Part shown: piece after piece, positions 1-7,466 of the stretch
Layout of the letters: each line of letters begins with the position of its first letter
Position numbering within the stretch: the first letter of the stretch is position 1
Source of the DNA: Oscillospiraceae bacterium
Lineage (GTDB): Bacteria > Bacillota > Clostridia > Oscillospirales > Oscillospiraceae
Reading direction: 5' to 3'
DNA length: 17,049 bases
Assembly: GCA_028708585.1 (NCBI GenBank)
Contig: JAQVYO010000020.1
Span: forward strand, 1-17,049
The notes under the pieces: model-generated
The model's input: only the letters and a program-made list of their open reading frames with translations
Told to the model about the DNA's origin: nothing
Databases searched by the model: none
Position numbers and translations under genes: made by a program

Positions 1-96
1 AACAGTGCCGTTACTTTCCTTTTGTACAAGGCGGTATCCCGGTTTATCAAGGGAGAACGGTCTTCCGGCAATGTTGTGCCCGACTCCGTCCACTAA
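1..96 (+). CDS. Possible C-terminal tail of a membrane protein, cut by the left edge
   Basis: Frame 1 is open from the window edge to a TAA at 94-96 and encodes 31 residues: a hydrophobic stretch (AVTFLLYKAV) followed by a basic tail (SRFIKGER). This resembles the C-terminal end of ECF-transporter substrate-binding subunits of the FolT kind, which often finish in a similar LYK-type helix and basic tail. That is a resemblance from memory over a very short piece and not a firm assignment. The ORF ends 18 bp before a perfect palindrome, as expected for a 3' end. The opposite strand is also open here (about 210 down to 1, GTG start), in register with these codons, so the coding strand is uncertain. 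Confidence 0.35.
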   Translation, partial: NSAVTFLLYKAVSRFIKGERSSGNVVPDSVH

Positions 97-114
97 AGCT
101 GTCAAACTTCGCAA

Positions 115-152
115 CTCAACCGGGCTTTCCAATATTGGAAAGCCCGGTTGAG
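115..152. repeat. 38-bp perfect palindrome
   Basis: The sequence from CTCAACCGGGC to GCCCGGTTGAG is its own reverse complement over all 38 bases, centred on AATATT. As RNA it would form a near loop-free hairpin of about 17 pairs. No U-run follows directly on either strand; the nearest on the plus strand is TTTTT at about 174-179. It is therefore not a classic intrinsic terminator. It could be a 3'-end stabilising or termination hairpin for the gene at the left edge, or a dispersed palindromic repeat. Confidence 0.8.
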
Positions 153-258
153 GCTGTCGGGAAACGTTTTCGCCTTTTTGTTCGGAAGAGCCAAATTGGA
201 CCTCATTCACTTTCTCTGCCGTCAATCAGGCAAACGCATATTATAAAGGGCGTGCAAC

Positions 259-708
259 ATGAAAAAATATATTTTAATCGGCAGCGGCAGCTTTCTTGGG
301 ACAATTTGCAGGTATTTGCTGAAAACGGTCCATTTTGGCGGCTTTCACGAATGGATTCCGTTGAATACGCTGATGATTAACGTATCCGGCAGCCTTGTCC
401 TAGCCCTGATCTTAACGGTTGCTTTGGAAATCTGGAGCTTTGATCCAGATCTCAAACTGGGGATCACCGCCGGCTTCGTGGGTGCATTCACCACCTTCTC
501 CACCTTGTGTAAAGAGACGGTGGGGCTGATGCGTGCTGGAAACTATTCTTCCGCCATTTCCTATTTGGCGATCTCTGCCATCTTGGGCCTTGGAGCGGCA
601 TATCTGGGCACAGTACTCGCAAAAAAATTGGGCGCCAAATATTTTAGAAAAAAGAAGCCAAACCACAAACCGGATTTCTTGATGGGGGCAGAAAGCGAAG
701 TGAAATAG
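259..708 (+). CDS. crcB1: CrcB/Fluc fluoride channel subunit 1
   Basis: This is a small integral membrane protein of the CrcB/Fluc family, which exports fluoride through a dual-topology dimer and protects cells from fluoride toxicity. The 149-residue product has the family signature GFVGAFTTFST at about residues 72-82, the conserved Asn of the NVSGS motif at 41-45, and four hydrophobic segments. The C-terminus carries an unusual basic, hydrophilic tail from about residue 121 (KKLGAKYFRKKK), which makes it longer than the usual 120-130 residues. The ATG is preceded by AAAGGG at about 8 bp. The stop codon abuts the start of a second crcB gene, so the two probably make a heterodimer, as known for paired Fluc genes. 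No fluoride riboswitch consensus is visible upstream. Confidence 0.93.
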   Translation: MKKYILIGSGSFLGTICRYLLKTVHFGGFHEWIPLNTLMINVSGSLVLALILTVALEIWSFDPDLKLGITAGFVGAFTTFSTLCKETVGLMRAGNYSSAISYLAISAILGLGAAYLGTVLAKKLGAKYFRKKKPNHKPDFLMGAESEVK

Positions 709-1068
709 TTGAATTTACTGATCGTCGGCATCGGCGGTACGTTCGGCGGAATCGTCCGGTATCAATTGGGAAAAATGATTTCCCAAAGGGCCGCCACAAC
801 GTTTCCCATTGGAACATTTCTGATTAATATTACCGGCGCATTCTGCTTAGGGCTTGTGGCCAGTGCCGGAAGCGGCACGGTCTATCTCCTGTTGGGCGAT
901 GGGTTCTTGGGCGCTTATACCACGTTTTCCACGTTTATGTACGAAGGGTTCCACCTGTTTCAAGGAAACGAAAAACTGAACGCACTTACGTACATCTTCA
1001 GCTCCCTGGTTTTGGGCGTAATTGGATATGCCGCCGGCTTTGCATTGGGAGGGTTATTTCTAAAATAA
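709..1068 (+). CDS. crcB2: CrcB/Fluc fluoride channel subunit 2
   Basis: This is the second Fluc-family subunit, 119 residues, with the motif GFLGAYTTFSTF at about 65-76, a conserved Asn in LINITGA at about 40, and four predicted membrane helices. It starts with TTG immediately after the TAG of the preceding crcB gene. It has only a weak ribosome binding site, so translation is probably coupled to the upstream gene. In genomes with tandem crcB genes the two products usually assemble antiparallel as a heterodimer. This copy lacks the basic C-terminal tail of its partner, which would help fix opposite topologies; the topology statement is inference. Confidence 0.93.
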   Translation: MNLLIVGIGGTFGGIVRYQLGKMISQRAATTFPIGTFLINITGAFCLGLVASAGSGTVYLLLGDGFLGAYTTFSTFMYEGFHLFQGNEKLNALTYIFSSLVLGVIGYAAGFALGGLFLK

Positions 1069-1083
1069 AAAGGAGAAAAAGCT

Positions 1084-1416
1084 ATGGAAACAGGAGAGCA
1101 CTGTCAACTTTTAAAAATTTACGTTAGCGAAGACTCCCGGTTTAAGGGCCATAGCCTCTACAGCGCTGTGGTCTTCCAGCTAAAGGCGCTCGGCATTGCC
1201 GGTGTCACGGTTACGCGTGGGATTGCGGGTTATGGGAAAGGGAAAGCCCTTCACACCGCTCGCATTTTAGAATTAAGCTCCAGCCTCCCCATTGTGATTG
1301 AAGCGGTAGACACCGCTTCACAAATTGCTTCCGCCCTTCCCGTTATAAAAAACATGGTAAGAGAAGGCCTGATTTTGGTTGCCGACGCAACGGTCATTCA
1401 ATACGGCAAGGATTAG
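1084..1416 (+). CDS. DUF190 family protein
   Basis: This 110-residue soluble protein matches the DUF190 pattern: an N-terminal LLKIYVSEDSRFKGHSLY segment (about residues 9-26), a central VTVTRGIAGYGKGK segment, and a LPIVIEAVD strand. DUF190 proteins have a PII-like ferredoxin fold and are very often encoded beside crcB, but their role in fluoride handling is not established. The ATG has a strong AGGAG site about 9 bp upstream, and the gene starts 15 bp after crcB2, so the three form one operon. A weak inverted repeat (1433-1439 with 1472-1478) follows the stop codon but has no U-run. Confidence 0.88.
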   Translation: METGEHCQLLKIYVSEDSRFKGHSLYSAVVFQLKALGIAGVTVTRGIAGYGKGKALHTARILELSSSLPIVIEAVDTASQIASALPVIKNMVREGLILVADATVIQYGKD

Positions 1417-1519
1417 GCTTCCGGACCATAAAGGCGGAAGGAAGCAAACGCCCTTGATTGTACACTGATTTTTCCGCCTCAGCAAGACAAGCGCTTTCTC
1501 TTAAAATTTGCCGGATTGT

Positions 1520-1548
1520 TTGACAAAAGGCAGATTTTATGATAAATT
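1520..1548 (+). promoter_or_regulatory. SigA-type promoter upstream of the aspA-hydF leader
   Basis: A perfect -35 (TTGACA, 1520-1525) lies 17 bp before a -10-like TAAATT (1543-1548). Transcription would start near 1555 and leave a leader of about 215 nt before aspA. Confidence 0.65.
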
Positions 1549-1554
1549 AAGTAA

Positions 1555-1690
1555 AAATTAATGGTGTAAAATAATTTGCCGCGCATTTGCCTGCTTTTCA
1601 TGCGTTTGGGGATGCACAGCGGCTTTCACCTGGGTTTTCCTAACCGCAAGGGTTTCCAAGTGGGAAGGTAAGCATGCGGCAAATCCTCTG
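1555..1690 (+). ncRNA. Candidate structured leader or small RNA before aspA
   Basis: This stretch lies just downstream of the promoter at 1520-1548 and is bracketed by complementary segments ATTTGCCGC (1574-1582) and GCGGCAAAT (1676-1684). Inside, CACCTGG (1627-1633) can pair with CCAAGTG (1656-1662) with one mismatch, enclosing a small AACC/GGTT hairpin with a GCAAG loop. No ORF of interest is present. The 3' half recalls the closing region of 6S RNA, but the 111-nt bracketed part is short for 6S and I cannot confirm a family. Alternatives are a cis-regulatory leader for aspA-hydF. Between it and the gene lies a small palindrome, TTTCACTGTGAAA (1745-1757), just before the ribosome binding site. 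Confidence 0.4.
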
Positions 1691-1770
1691 TATCGTTTGT
1701 TGTTTTGCTCCCTTTCCTGCTTTCCAAGGCCGGAAGGAACATTATTTCACTGTGAAACGGAGGCGGCCTA

Positions 1771-3174
1771 GTGCGAACGGAACAAGACCTGTTGGGCCAG
1801 ATAAAACTAAGTGACCGTGCATATTACGGCATCCATACGGCGCGGGCCATTCAGAATTTTTCCATCACTGGCATACCTATGCATGAAGAACTGGTCTCTG
1901 CGCTGATTATCGTTAAAAAAGCGGCGGCCATGACAAATAAATCCATCGGTGCACTCCAAAAGGATGTTGCGGACGCCATCGTTGCCGCCTGCAACGAAAT
2001 TTTGGCCGGTGAACTGAGGGATCAATTCATTGTGGATTGCATGCAGGGCGGCGCCGGTACTTCCGCCAATATGAACGCAAATGAAGTGCTGGCAAACCGG
2101 GCCATCGAAATTTTAGGCGGTCAAAAGGGCGATTATCATCTGGTGCATCCTTTAGACCACGTCAATCTGCACCAATCCACCAATGATGTTTTCCCAACGG
2201 CGGTACGCATTGCGGCGATTCGTCTTTTGAAGCCGGTGTCAGACTGTTTTGCCGATTTGCAGACCGCCCTTCAGGAAAAGGAAGAGGAATTTTCCACTGT
2301 CCTTAAAATGGGAAGAACCCAGCTACAGGACGCGGTTCCCGTGACGCTGGGGAAGGAATTTGGCGCCTGGGCTCAGGCGATCTCCCGAGATCGCTGGAGG
2401 CTGTATAAATCGGAGGAACGGCTTCGTCAGGTCAACATCGGCGGCACCGCCGTCGGTACCGGTCTGAATGCGCCCAAGGCCTATATCTTTACGATGATCG
2501 AACGGCTCCGGGAGCTGACTGGAATCGGTCTCGCCCGCGCCGAATATATGATGGATCCTACGCAAAACTGCGACGTTTTTGTGGAAGTATCCGGCCTTCT
2601 GAAAACGGCTGCGGTCAACCTTACAAAAATCGCCAACGACCTGCGGCTCCTCTCCTCGGGACCCCGGACGGGCCTGGGAGAGTTATCTCTTCCTCCCCTA
2701 CAGGCCGGCTCTTCTATGATGCCCGGTAAGGTAAACCCCGTGATGGCAGAAGCTGTAAACCAAGCCGCGTATCAGATTATGGCCGACGATATGGCGGTAA
2801 CTCTGGCGGCTTCAGCTGGCCAGCTGGAGCTGAATGCCTTTTTACCTTTGATTGCGAAAAATCTATTGGAAATGTTATCGCTTTATAAAAATATACTGCC
2901 GCTTTTCATCGGCCGGTGCATAAAAGGAATCGGAGCAAACGAAGCCCGCTGCCGGAAGGAGCTGGACCAAAGCTTCGCCTTTATCACCGCCCTCAGCCCT
3001 TATATTGGTTACGATAAGGCAACTCAGGCTGCGTCCTTATGCCGGGATACCGGGCGGACGGTGCGGGAAATCATTCTGGAACGCGGTTGGATGGATGAAA
3101 AAAAACTGGATGAGCTTTTAAGGCCGGAGCGGCTGACCGCACCCCTTTCCATAAAAACGGAGGAAATTTTATGA
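1771..3174 (+). CDS. aspA: Aspartate ammonia-lyase (aspartase)
   Basis: This 467-residue enzyme belongs to the aspartase/fumarase superfamily and should deaminate L-aspartate to fumarate plus ammonia in the cytoplasm. Visible hallmarks are YYGIHTARA (about 18-26), a GTSANMNANEV segment, HLHQSTNDVFPTA-like catalytic residues, and the flexible catalytic loop GSSMMPGKVNP at 313-323. The C-terminal VREIILERG tail is aspartase-like, which favours aspartase over fumarase. The GTG start has GGAGG about 8 bp upstream. The TGA overlaps the ATG of hydF (ATGA), so the two are translationally coupled. The pairing suggests the lyase supports H-cluster assembly, possibly as an ammonia source for the bridging dithiomethylamine ligand; that role is inference. 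Confidence 0.9.
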   Translation: MRTEQDLLGQIKLSDRAYYGIHTARAIQNFSITGIPMHEELVSALIIVKKAAAMTNKSIGALQKDVADAIVAACNEILAGELRDQFIVDCMQGGAGTSANMNANEVLANRAIEILGGQKGDYHLVHPLDHVNLHQSTNDVFPTAVRIAAIRLLKPVSDCFADLQTALQEKEEEFSTVLKMGRTQLQDAVPVTLGKEFGAWAQAISRDRWRLYKSEERLRQVNIGGTAVGTGLNAPKAYIFTMIERLRELTGIGLARAEYMMDPTQNCDVFVEVSGLLKTAAVNLTKIANDLRLLSSGPRTGLGELSLPPLQAGSSMMPGKVNPVMAEAVNQAAYQIMADDMAVTLAASAGQLELNAFLPLIAKNLLEMLSLYKNILPLFIGRCIKGIGANEARCRKELDQSFAFITALSPYIGYDKATQAASLCRDTGRTVREIILERGWMDEKKLDELLRPERLTAPLSIKTEEIL

Positions 3175-4415
3175 CGGGAAATATGAATGAAACCCCGATG
3201 TCCAGCCGGTTTACCATTGGGCTGTTCGGCCGGCGCAACGCCGGGAAATCCTCCCTTATCAATGCACTGACAGGGCAGCAAATTGCCGTCACATCGGAAA
3301 TTGCAGGAACTACCACCGACCCGGTTTATAAAACCATGGAACTTTTGCCCATTGGACCCGTAGTTTTTATCGACACCGCCGGTCTTGACGATGAAGGAGA
3401 CCTTGGCATGCTTCGCATTGAAAAGACCTATGAAGTCCTTCGCAAATGCAATCTTGCCATTATAGTGGCCGATGTGAAGGAAGGAATCACCTCTTTTGAA
3501 ACGGATTTTATCGACCAGCTGATCCGGAGAAAAATTCCCTGCATCTGCGTGTTGAACAAATGTGACGAAGGCGATTACTCCAATGCGCTTTCCCAGGGGA
3601 GAAAATACGCCAGAATCCCCACCGTCTGCTGCAGCGCGGTGCATGGTTCGGGCATCGATAATGTAAAAAAGCTGATTGTTGCCAATTCTAATTTTGAAGA
3701 CGCGGAACCGGCCCTGGTAGGCGATTTGATCCACGCGGGGAACATCGCGGTTCTCGTTACCCCCATTGATAAGGCGGCGCCCAAGGGGCGGCTGATTTTG
3801 CCCCAGCAGCAAACCATCCGGGACATTATTGAAAGCGACGCCATTGCGGTCATCACCAAAGAACATGAGCTGAAACTCACACTGGAACGGTTGAAGGAGC
3901 CGCCCGCTATTGTCATTACCGATTCTCAGGCTTTTCTAAAGGTTTCCGCCGATACGCCGCCGCAGATTCCGCTAACCTCTTTTTCCATTCTGTTTGCCCG
4001 GCAAAAATCCGATCTTGCGGAAATGGTGCGCGGAATCCGGCGGATGGAGCGCTTGTCCCCGGGAGACAAGGTACTGATTGTGGAAGGCTGTACCCACCAC
4101 CGGCAGGCGGACGATATTGGCAAGGTAAAAATCCCCCGCTGGATCCGGCAAATCGCCGGAGGGGATATTCAATTTGAATTTGCCTCGGGAGCTTTTTACC
4201 CCAAAGACATTGCGTCCTACTCCGTAATTGTCCACTGTGGCGGTTGCATGCTGGGCCGCAGGGAAATGCAGTACCGTGTAGAACTGGCCAGGGAAAAAGG
4301 CGTTGCAATTACCAATTACGGAATGCTGATCGCTTATGTGCAGGGCATTCTTCCCAGAGCCTTGGAGCCGTTCCCTGCCGCAAAACTCGCCCTGGAGGAA
4401 ACCGTCTCCGTCTAA
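3171..4415 (+). CDS. hydF: [FeFe]-hydrogenase H-cluster maturation GTPase HydF
   Basis: HydF is the scaffold GTPase on which the 2Fe subcluster of [FeFe] hydrogenase is completed, after HydE and HydG, and from which it is handed to the apo-hydrogenase. The 414-residue product has an N-terminal GTPase domain with P-loop GRRNAGKSS (20-28), DTAG (68-71) and NKCD (129-132). A dimerisation domain follows, then a C-terminal iron-sulfur domain with CTHH (307-310) and HCGGC (355-359), the expected 4Fe-4S ligands. The ATG at 3171 has GGAGG about 6 bp upstream and overlaps the aspA stop; a second ATG at 3183 is less well placed. hydE and hydG are not in the window. A hairpin at 4457-4489 follows the gene. 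Confidence 0.95.
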   Translation: MTGNMNETPMSSRFTIGLFGRRNAGKSSLINALTGQQIAVTSEIAGTTTDPVYKTMELLPIGPVVFIDTAGLDDEGDLGMLRIEKTYEVLRKCNLAIIVADVKEGITSFETDFIDQLIRRKIPCICVLNKCDEGDYSNALSQGRKYARIPTVCCSAVHGSGIDNVKKLIVANSNFEDAEPALVGDLIHAGNIAVLVTPIDKAAPKGRLILPQQQTIRDIIESDAIAVITKEHELKLTLERLKEPPAIVITDSQAFLKVSADTPPQIPLTSFSILFARQKSDLAEMVRGIRRMERLSPGDKVLIVEGCTHHRQADDIGKVKIPRWIRQIAGGDIQFEFASGAFYPKDIASYSVIVHCGGCMLGRREMQYRVELAREKGVAITNYGMLIAYVQGILPRALEPFPAAKLALEETVSV

Positions 4416-4456
4416 AGATCCGGAAAATGCTTTTTCCAATAAACATCATAAATAAT

Positions 4457-4492
4457 ATGCCCGTGCTGCCGCCTTTGCAGCCCGGGCATTTC
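4457..4492 (+). terminator. Probable terminator after hydF
   Basis: ATGCCCG (4457-4463) pairs with CGGGCAT (4483-4489), with an inner GCTGC/GCAGC stem and one mismatch, followed by TTTCCT. The U-run is short, so termination may be partial. Confidence 0.5.
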
Positions 4493-4598
4493 CTAAACAT
4501 TGAAATCTAAGAATTTTTATAAAGACATGCGTATCGACGCATTGATTAAAAATAAAGCAGACTCTCAAAAATCAAATGTGAATTTTCATGCTTTTGTA

Positions 4599-4627
4599 TT
4601 GATAAACAAACTGAAATAGTGTAAAAT
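4599..4627 (+). promoter_or_regulatory. SigA-type promoter of the SRP RNA gene
   Basis: TTGATA (4599-4604), a 17-bp spacer and TAAAAT (4622-4627) place the start site near 4634. A small inverted repeat, ATGCGT-ATCG-ACGCAT (4527-4542), lies about 60 bp upstream. Confidence 0.7.
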
Positions 4628-4633
4628 AAATAA

Positions 4634-4956
4634 GCCTTGAAGCAGGCCCTTTGCGGCGTGAGACAAGGCCGCACTAGTCGGGGAGATAGCGGTGCCCTGT
4701 CGCCTGCAATCCGCTATAGCAGGGATGAAGCCCGGCCCCAGGATCATTGATGTGCCGTTAGGCCTCGGTAAGCGGCAATGAGGAATCGGTCCCGCGCAAC
4801 GGAAACCCGTGAATCATGTCAGGCGGGGAACCGAGCAGCATTAAGCGGAACTTTCTGTGTGCCGCGGGGGCGCCGTTTCCGAGTTGGCTGCCGGTGTACC
4901 AGGCATATCAAATGATTCAAAAGCCGGTGTGCGGCCTCGTCATGCGCCGCATTTTT
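4634..4956 (+). ncRNA. ffs: Signal recognition particle RNA, large bacterial type with Alu domain
   Basis: This is the RNA core of the signal recognition particle, which with Ffh targets membrane and secreted proteins. The SRP54-binding tip is clear: CGG-GGAA-CCG (4824-4833) capped by a GGAA tetraloop, flanked by the symmetric loop strands TCAGG (4819-4823) and AGCAG (4834-4838). The Alu domain lies at about 4674-4735 (GGTGCCCTGT and TGCAATCCGCTATAG segments). The ends pair: GCGGCG (4653-4658) with CGCCGC (4945-4950), and AGGCCGC (4666-4672) with GCGGCCT (4931-4937). The run TTTTT (4952-4956) then serves as terminator. The exact 5' end, 4634 or a processed end near 4653, is unsettled. The position just before dnaX matches the scr-dnaX-ybaB order of Firmicutes. 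Confidence 0.93.
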
Positions 4957-5142
4957 CTTTGCCCATTGGCAGCTCCCCCCGTTCCAATGAAGGGTTTGTG
5001 CTTTGTTGTTTTTCTGTGTGAACCGGGTTTCCAGCCTCTGCTTTTGGGGCTTTAAAATTGCCAATGGCGCGTGCAGCCAATGGCGTGTATCGTCTAATTC
5101 AGACCGGGTGAAAGTTACAGTTTTAAAAGGGGGGATCATCCC

Positions 5143-6864
5143 ATGTATCAAGCGCTCTACCGCAAATGGCGCCCTCGCACATTTGATGAAGTGACCGGGC
5201 AGGAACATATCACGGAAACATTAAAAACACAAGTAAAAACGGGTCGCTTGTCCCACGCGTATTTGTTCACAGGGACACGCGGAACCGGAAAAACCACATG
5301 CGCAAAGCTTTTGGCCCGGGCCGTAAACTGCGAGCGCCCGGCGGAAGGAAATCCTTGCAACACATGCGCAACCTGCAAAGGAATTGAAAACGGCAGCATT
5401 CTGGATGTTTTGGAGCTGGACGCCGCTTCCAACAACGGAGTGGATCATGTCCGCGCTTTGCGGGATGAAGCCATCTACGCCCCTGCCTATGGGAAGAAGC
5501 GGGTCTATATTGTGGACGAGGTGCACATGCTTTCCGGCGCGGCATTTAATGCGCTTTTAAAGATTTTGGAGGAACCGCCCGCTCATCTGATGTTTATCCT
5601 GGCCACAACAGAGCTTTATAAAGTGCCGGCCACTATTTTATCCAGGTGCCAGCGTTTTGCATTCCGGCGTCTTTTGCCGGATGAAATCGCAAAACGCTTA
5701 CTCTTTGTTTCTCAGAAGGAGCAAATTCCCCTCACACAGGATGGCGCCGTTTTGTTGGCCCGCCTTGCCGATGGTTCTATGCGGGATGCACTTTCCCTTT
5801 TGGATCAATGCTCCGCCGCTGCAGGCGGCGCGTTGGATGGACAGCAGGTACTGAGCATTATGGGGCTTGCCGGCAACCTGGAAATCACAGGTCTTATGGA
5901 GGCCATTGGCCACCGGGACACGGCAAAGGCGCTTTCTCATTTTGCCGCGCTTTACGAAGGAGGAAAAGAACTTGGCTCCCTTTTGGGAGAACTCTCTCTT
6001 TTGGCACGGGATATGTTGATTATGCAAACCGTCCCCGCCACTGGGGAAACCCTGCTCACCGGCGGATATGAAGCCAATGCGCTCCATATGCTGGCCGCCC
6101 TGTTTTCCCAACAGCGGCTCATGGACTGCATTGCTTCTCTTTCCAATACGCAAAGCGGATTTGCCCGCAGCACAAACCGGCGCACCGACGCCGAGCTTTG
6201 TATTATTCGGCTTTGCGAAGATGTGCCCGCTGACGATTACAAAGCTCTTTCCGCCCGCGTGGCAAAGCTGGAGCAAACACTTGCAGACGGGGCCGCTTCA
6301 TTTCGGAAGACCTGTCCGGAATCCGGCGGCGCGGCTTCCACATCATTAGCCGGGCAGCGGGAACGCATACCCTCCCCCTCCCAAGGACAAAGCCCAAAAG
6401 AACCCCTCAAAAAATCCGGCTGTGCCTTGGAGCAAGAGCAAACCATTGCTTCCGCAAAATGCCCTAAACACCAATCGATCCGCCAAACACAGCCGGATCC
6501 GTCGGAAGCGGATAAAAACGCCTGCCGAAATACCGTTTCTCAAAAAGGTGCAGGAGAATTCTGGCCCCAGCTGGTTTCCGCTCTCAAAGGTAAAATCGGC
6601 ATGCCCGAATACAGCATTATGAACAACTCCACCATGGTATCGGGCGAATATGCGGAAGGAATCCTAACCATCACGGTGGACAGTGAATTTACGCATACAC
6701 TGGTCAATCAGCCCGCTGTTTTACAGGCGCTTTCATCAGAGGCGGAATCTTTGTTCGGTCGGCCCTTGCGCGTGATTTTTGCGCGTTCTCCGCACCAAAA
6801 GCGGGATAAAATGGACGATTTACTGGCACTTAGCCGGAAATTTGATAATATTAGTATTGAATAA
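5143..6864 (+). CDS. dnaX: DNA polymerase III subunits gamma/tau
   Basis: This is the clamp-loader ATPase that loads the beta clamp at replication forks; the tau form also couples polymerase cores. The 573-residue product has an N-terminal AAA+ module: Walker A GTRGTGKTT (44-52), a four-cysteine zinc site C63-C72-C75-C78, Walker B VYIVDEVH (121-128), sensor 1 around ATTE (154-157), and the SRC arginine-finger motif (167-169). A low-complexity polar linker spans about 390-465, and a C-terminal tau-like domain begins around 470 (EFWPQLVSALKGKIG). The ATG has a GGGGGG site about 8 bp upstream. No clear promoter is seen; it may be partly read through from the SRP RNA gene. ybaB follows at 24 bp. 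Confidence 0.95.
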   Translation: MYQALYRKWRPRTFDEVTGQEHITETLKTQVKTGRLSHAYLFTGTRGTGKTTCAKLLARAVNCERPAEGNPCNTCATCKGIENGSILDVLELDAASNNGVDHVRALRDEAIYAPAYGKKRVYIVDEVHMLSGAAFNALLKILEEPPAHLMFILATTELYKVPATILSRCQRFAFRRLLPDEIAKRLLFVSQKEQIPLTQDGAVLLARLADGSMRDALSLLDQCSAAAGGALDGQQVLSIMGLAGNLEITGLMEAIGHRDTAKALSHFAALYEGGKELGSLLGELSLLARDMLIMQTVPATGETLLTGGYEANALHMLAALFSQQRLMDCIASLSNTQSGFARSTNRRTDAELCIIRLCEDVPADDYKALSARVAKLEQTLADGAASFRKTCPESGGAASTSLAGQRERIPSPSQGQSPKEPLKKSGCALEQEQTIASAKCPKHQSIRQTQPDPSEADKNACRNTVSQKGAGEFWPQLVSALKGKIGMPEYSIMNNSTMVSGEYAEGILTITVDSEFTHTLVNQPAVLQALSSEAESLFGRPLRVIFARSPHQKRDKMDDLLALSRKFDNISIE

Positions 6865-6888
6865 CCAAATGAAGGAGAATGAGCTGTT

Positions 6889-7230
6889 ATGGCAAAGGGA
6901 TTTAACGGCGGCCGCGGCGGCGCAGGCGGCATGAATATGAACATGATAAAGCAAGCCCAAAAGATGCAGCAGGACATGCTGAAAATGCAAGCGGAGATCG
7001 AGGAACAGACCTTTTCCGCAGCGGCGGGAGGCGGCGCGGTTACCGCGGTAGTCAATGGTAAACGCCAGTTGCTTTCCCTGAAAATTGACCCGGACACATT
7101 GGACCCGGAGGATGTGGAACTGCTCCAGGACATGGTCGTTGCCGCGGTCAATGAAGCCCTTCGGGCCGCGGAAGCCGCCATGTCGGACGCCATGCAAAAA
7201 TTTACCGGCGGATTGAATTTTGGCCTTTAA
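6889..7230 (+). CDS. ybaB: YbaB/EbfC family nucleoid-associated protein
   Basis: This 113-residue protein has a Gly-rich N-terminus, then a Met/Gln-rich amphipathic helix (MIKQAQKMQQDMLKMQAEIE, about 22-41), a beta region with VTAVVNGKRQLLSLKIDP, and a C-terminal helix. This is the YbaB/EbfC layout. Family members bind DNA as dimers shaped like tweezers; the precise role is unclear. AAGGAG stands about 9 bp before the ATG. In most Firmicutes recR follows in the same operon, but here no recR is present; a gene-free gap and a convergent operon follow. A small GCGGC/GCCGC hairpin (7307-7323) lies in the gap without a U-run. Confidence 0.93.
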   Translation: MAKGFNGGRGGAGGMNMNMIKQAQKMQQDMLKMQAEIEEQTFSAAAGGGAVTAVVNGKRQLLSLKIDPDTLDPEDVELLQDMVVAAVNEALRAAEAAMSDAMQKFTGGLNFGL

Positions 7231-7370
7231 ATTTTCTGAATGCTCAAACCTCATTTGTTCTCTTGGGTATTTCCCATTCCCATATAGGCTGAAATTCCCA
7301 GACCCGGCGGCTGAAAATGCCGCTTGCACCGCCCCAATGAAAACAGATATAACAAACAGCGATGGCAAAA

Positions 7371-7410
7371 AGGGCCTCCAATCGTGTTTCTTCCACGGTT
7401 TGGAGGCCCT
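7371..7410 (-). terminator. Intrinsic terminator of the minus-strand ahcY-wzy operon
   Basis: AGGGCCTCCAA (7371-7381) pairs with TTGGAGGCCCT (7400-7410), with an inner CGTG/CACG stem. On the minus strand the stem is followed by five T (7371-7367); on the plus strand by TTCTATTCT, so it may also stop readthrough from ybaB. Confidence 0.8.
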
Positions 7411-7466
7411 TCTATTCTAAAGCCAAAAGATCGTCTTAGTTTTACTCGTTTCTTCTTTCCGTTTGG

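Noticed and set aside
3024..3866. Long minus-strand ORF of 280 codons
   Set aside because: It lies wholly antisense to aspA and hydF, both firmly identified by motifs; it is a shadow of their codon bias.
4816..5055. Plus-strand ORF of 79 codons
   Set aside because: It starts inside the S domain of the SRP RNA and runs past its terminator; no ribosome binding site or protein-like pattern.
5698..6276. Minus-strand ORF of 192 codons
   Set aside because: Antisense to dnaX; composition does not look like a protein and no start signal is present.
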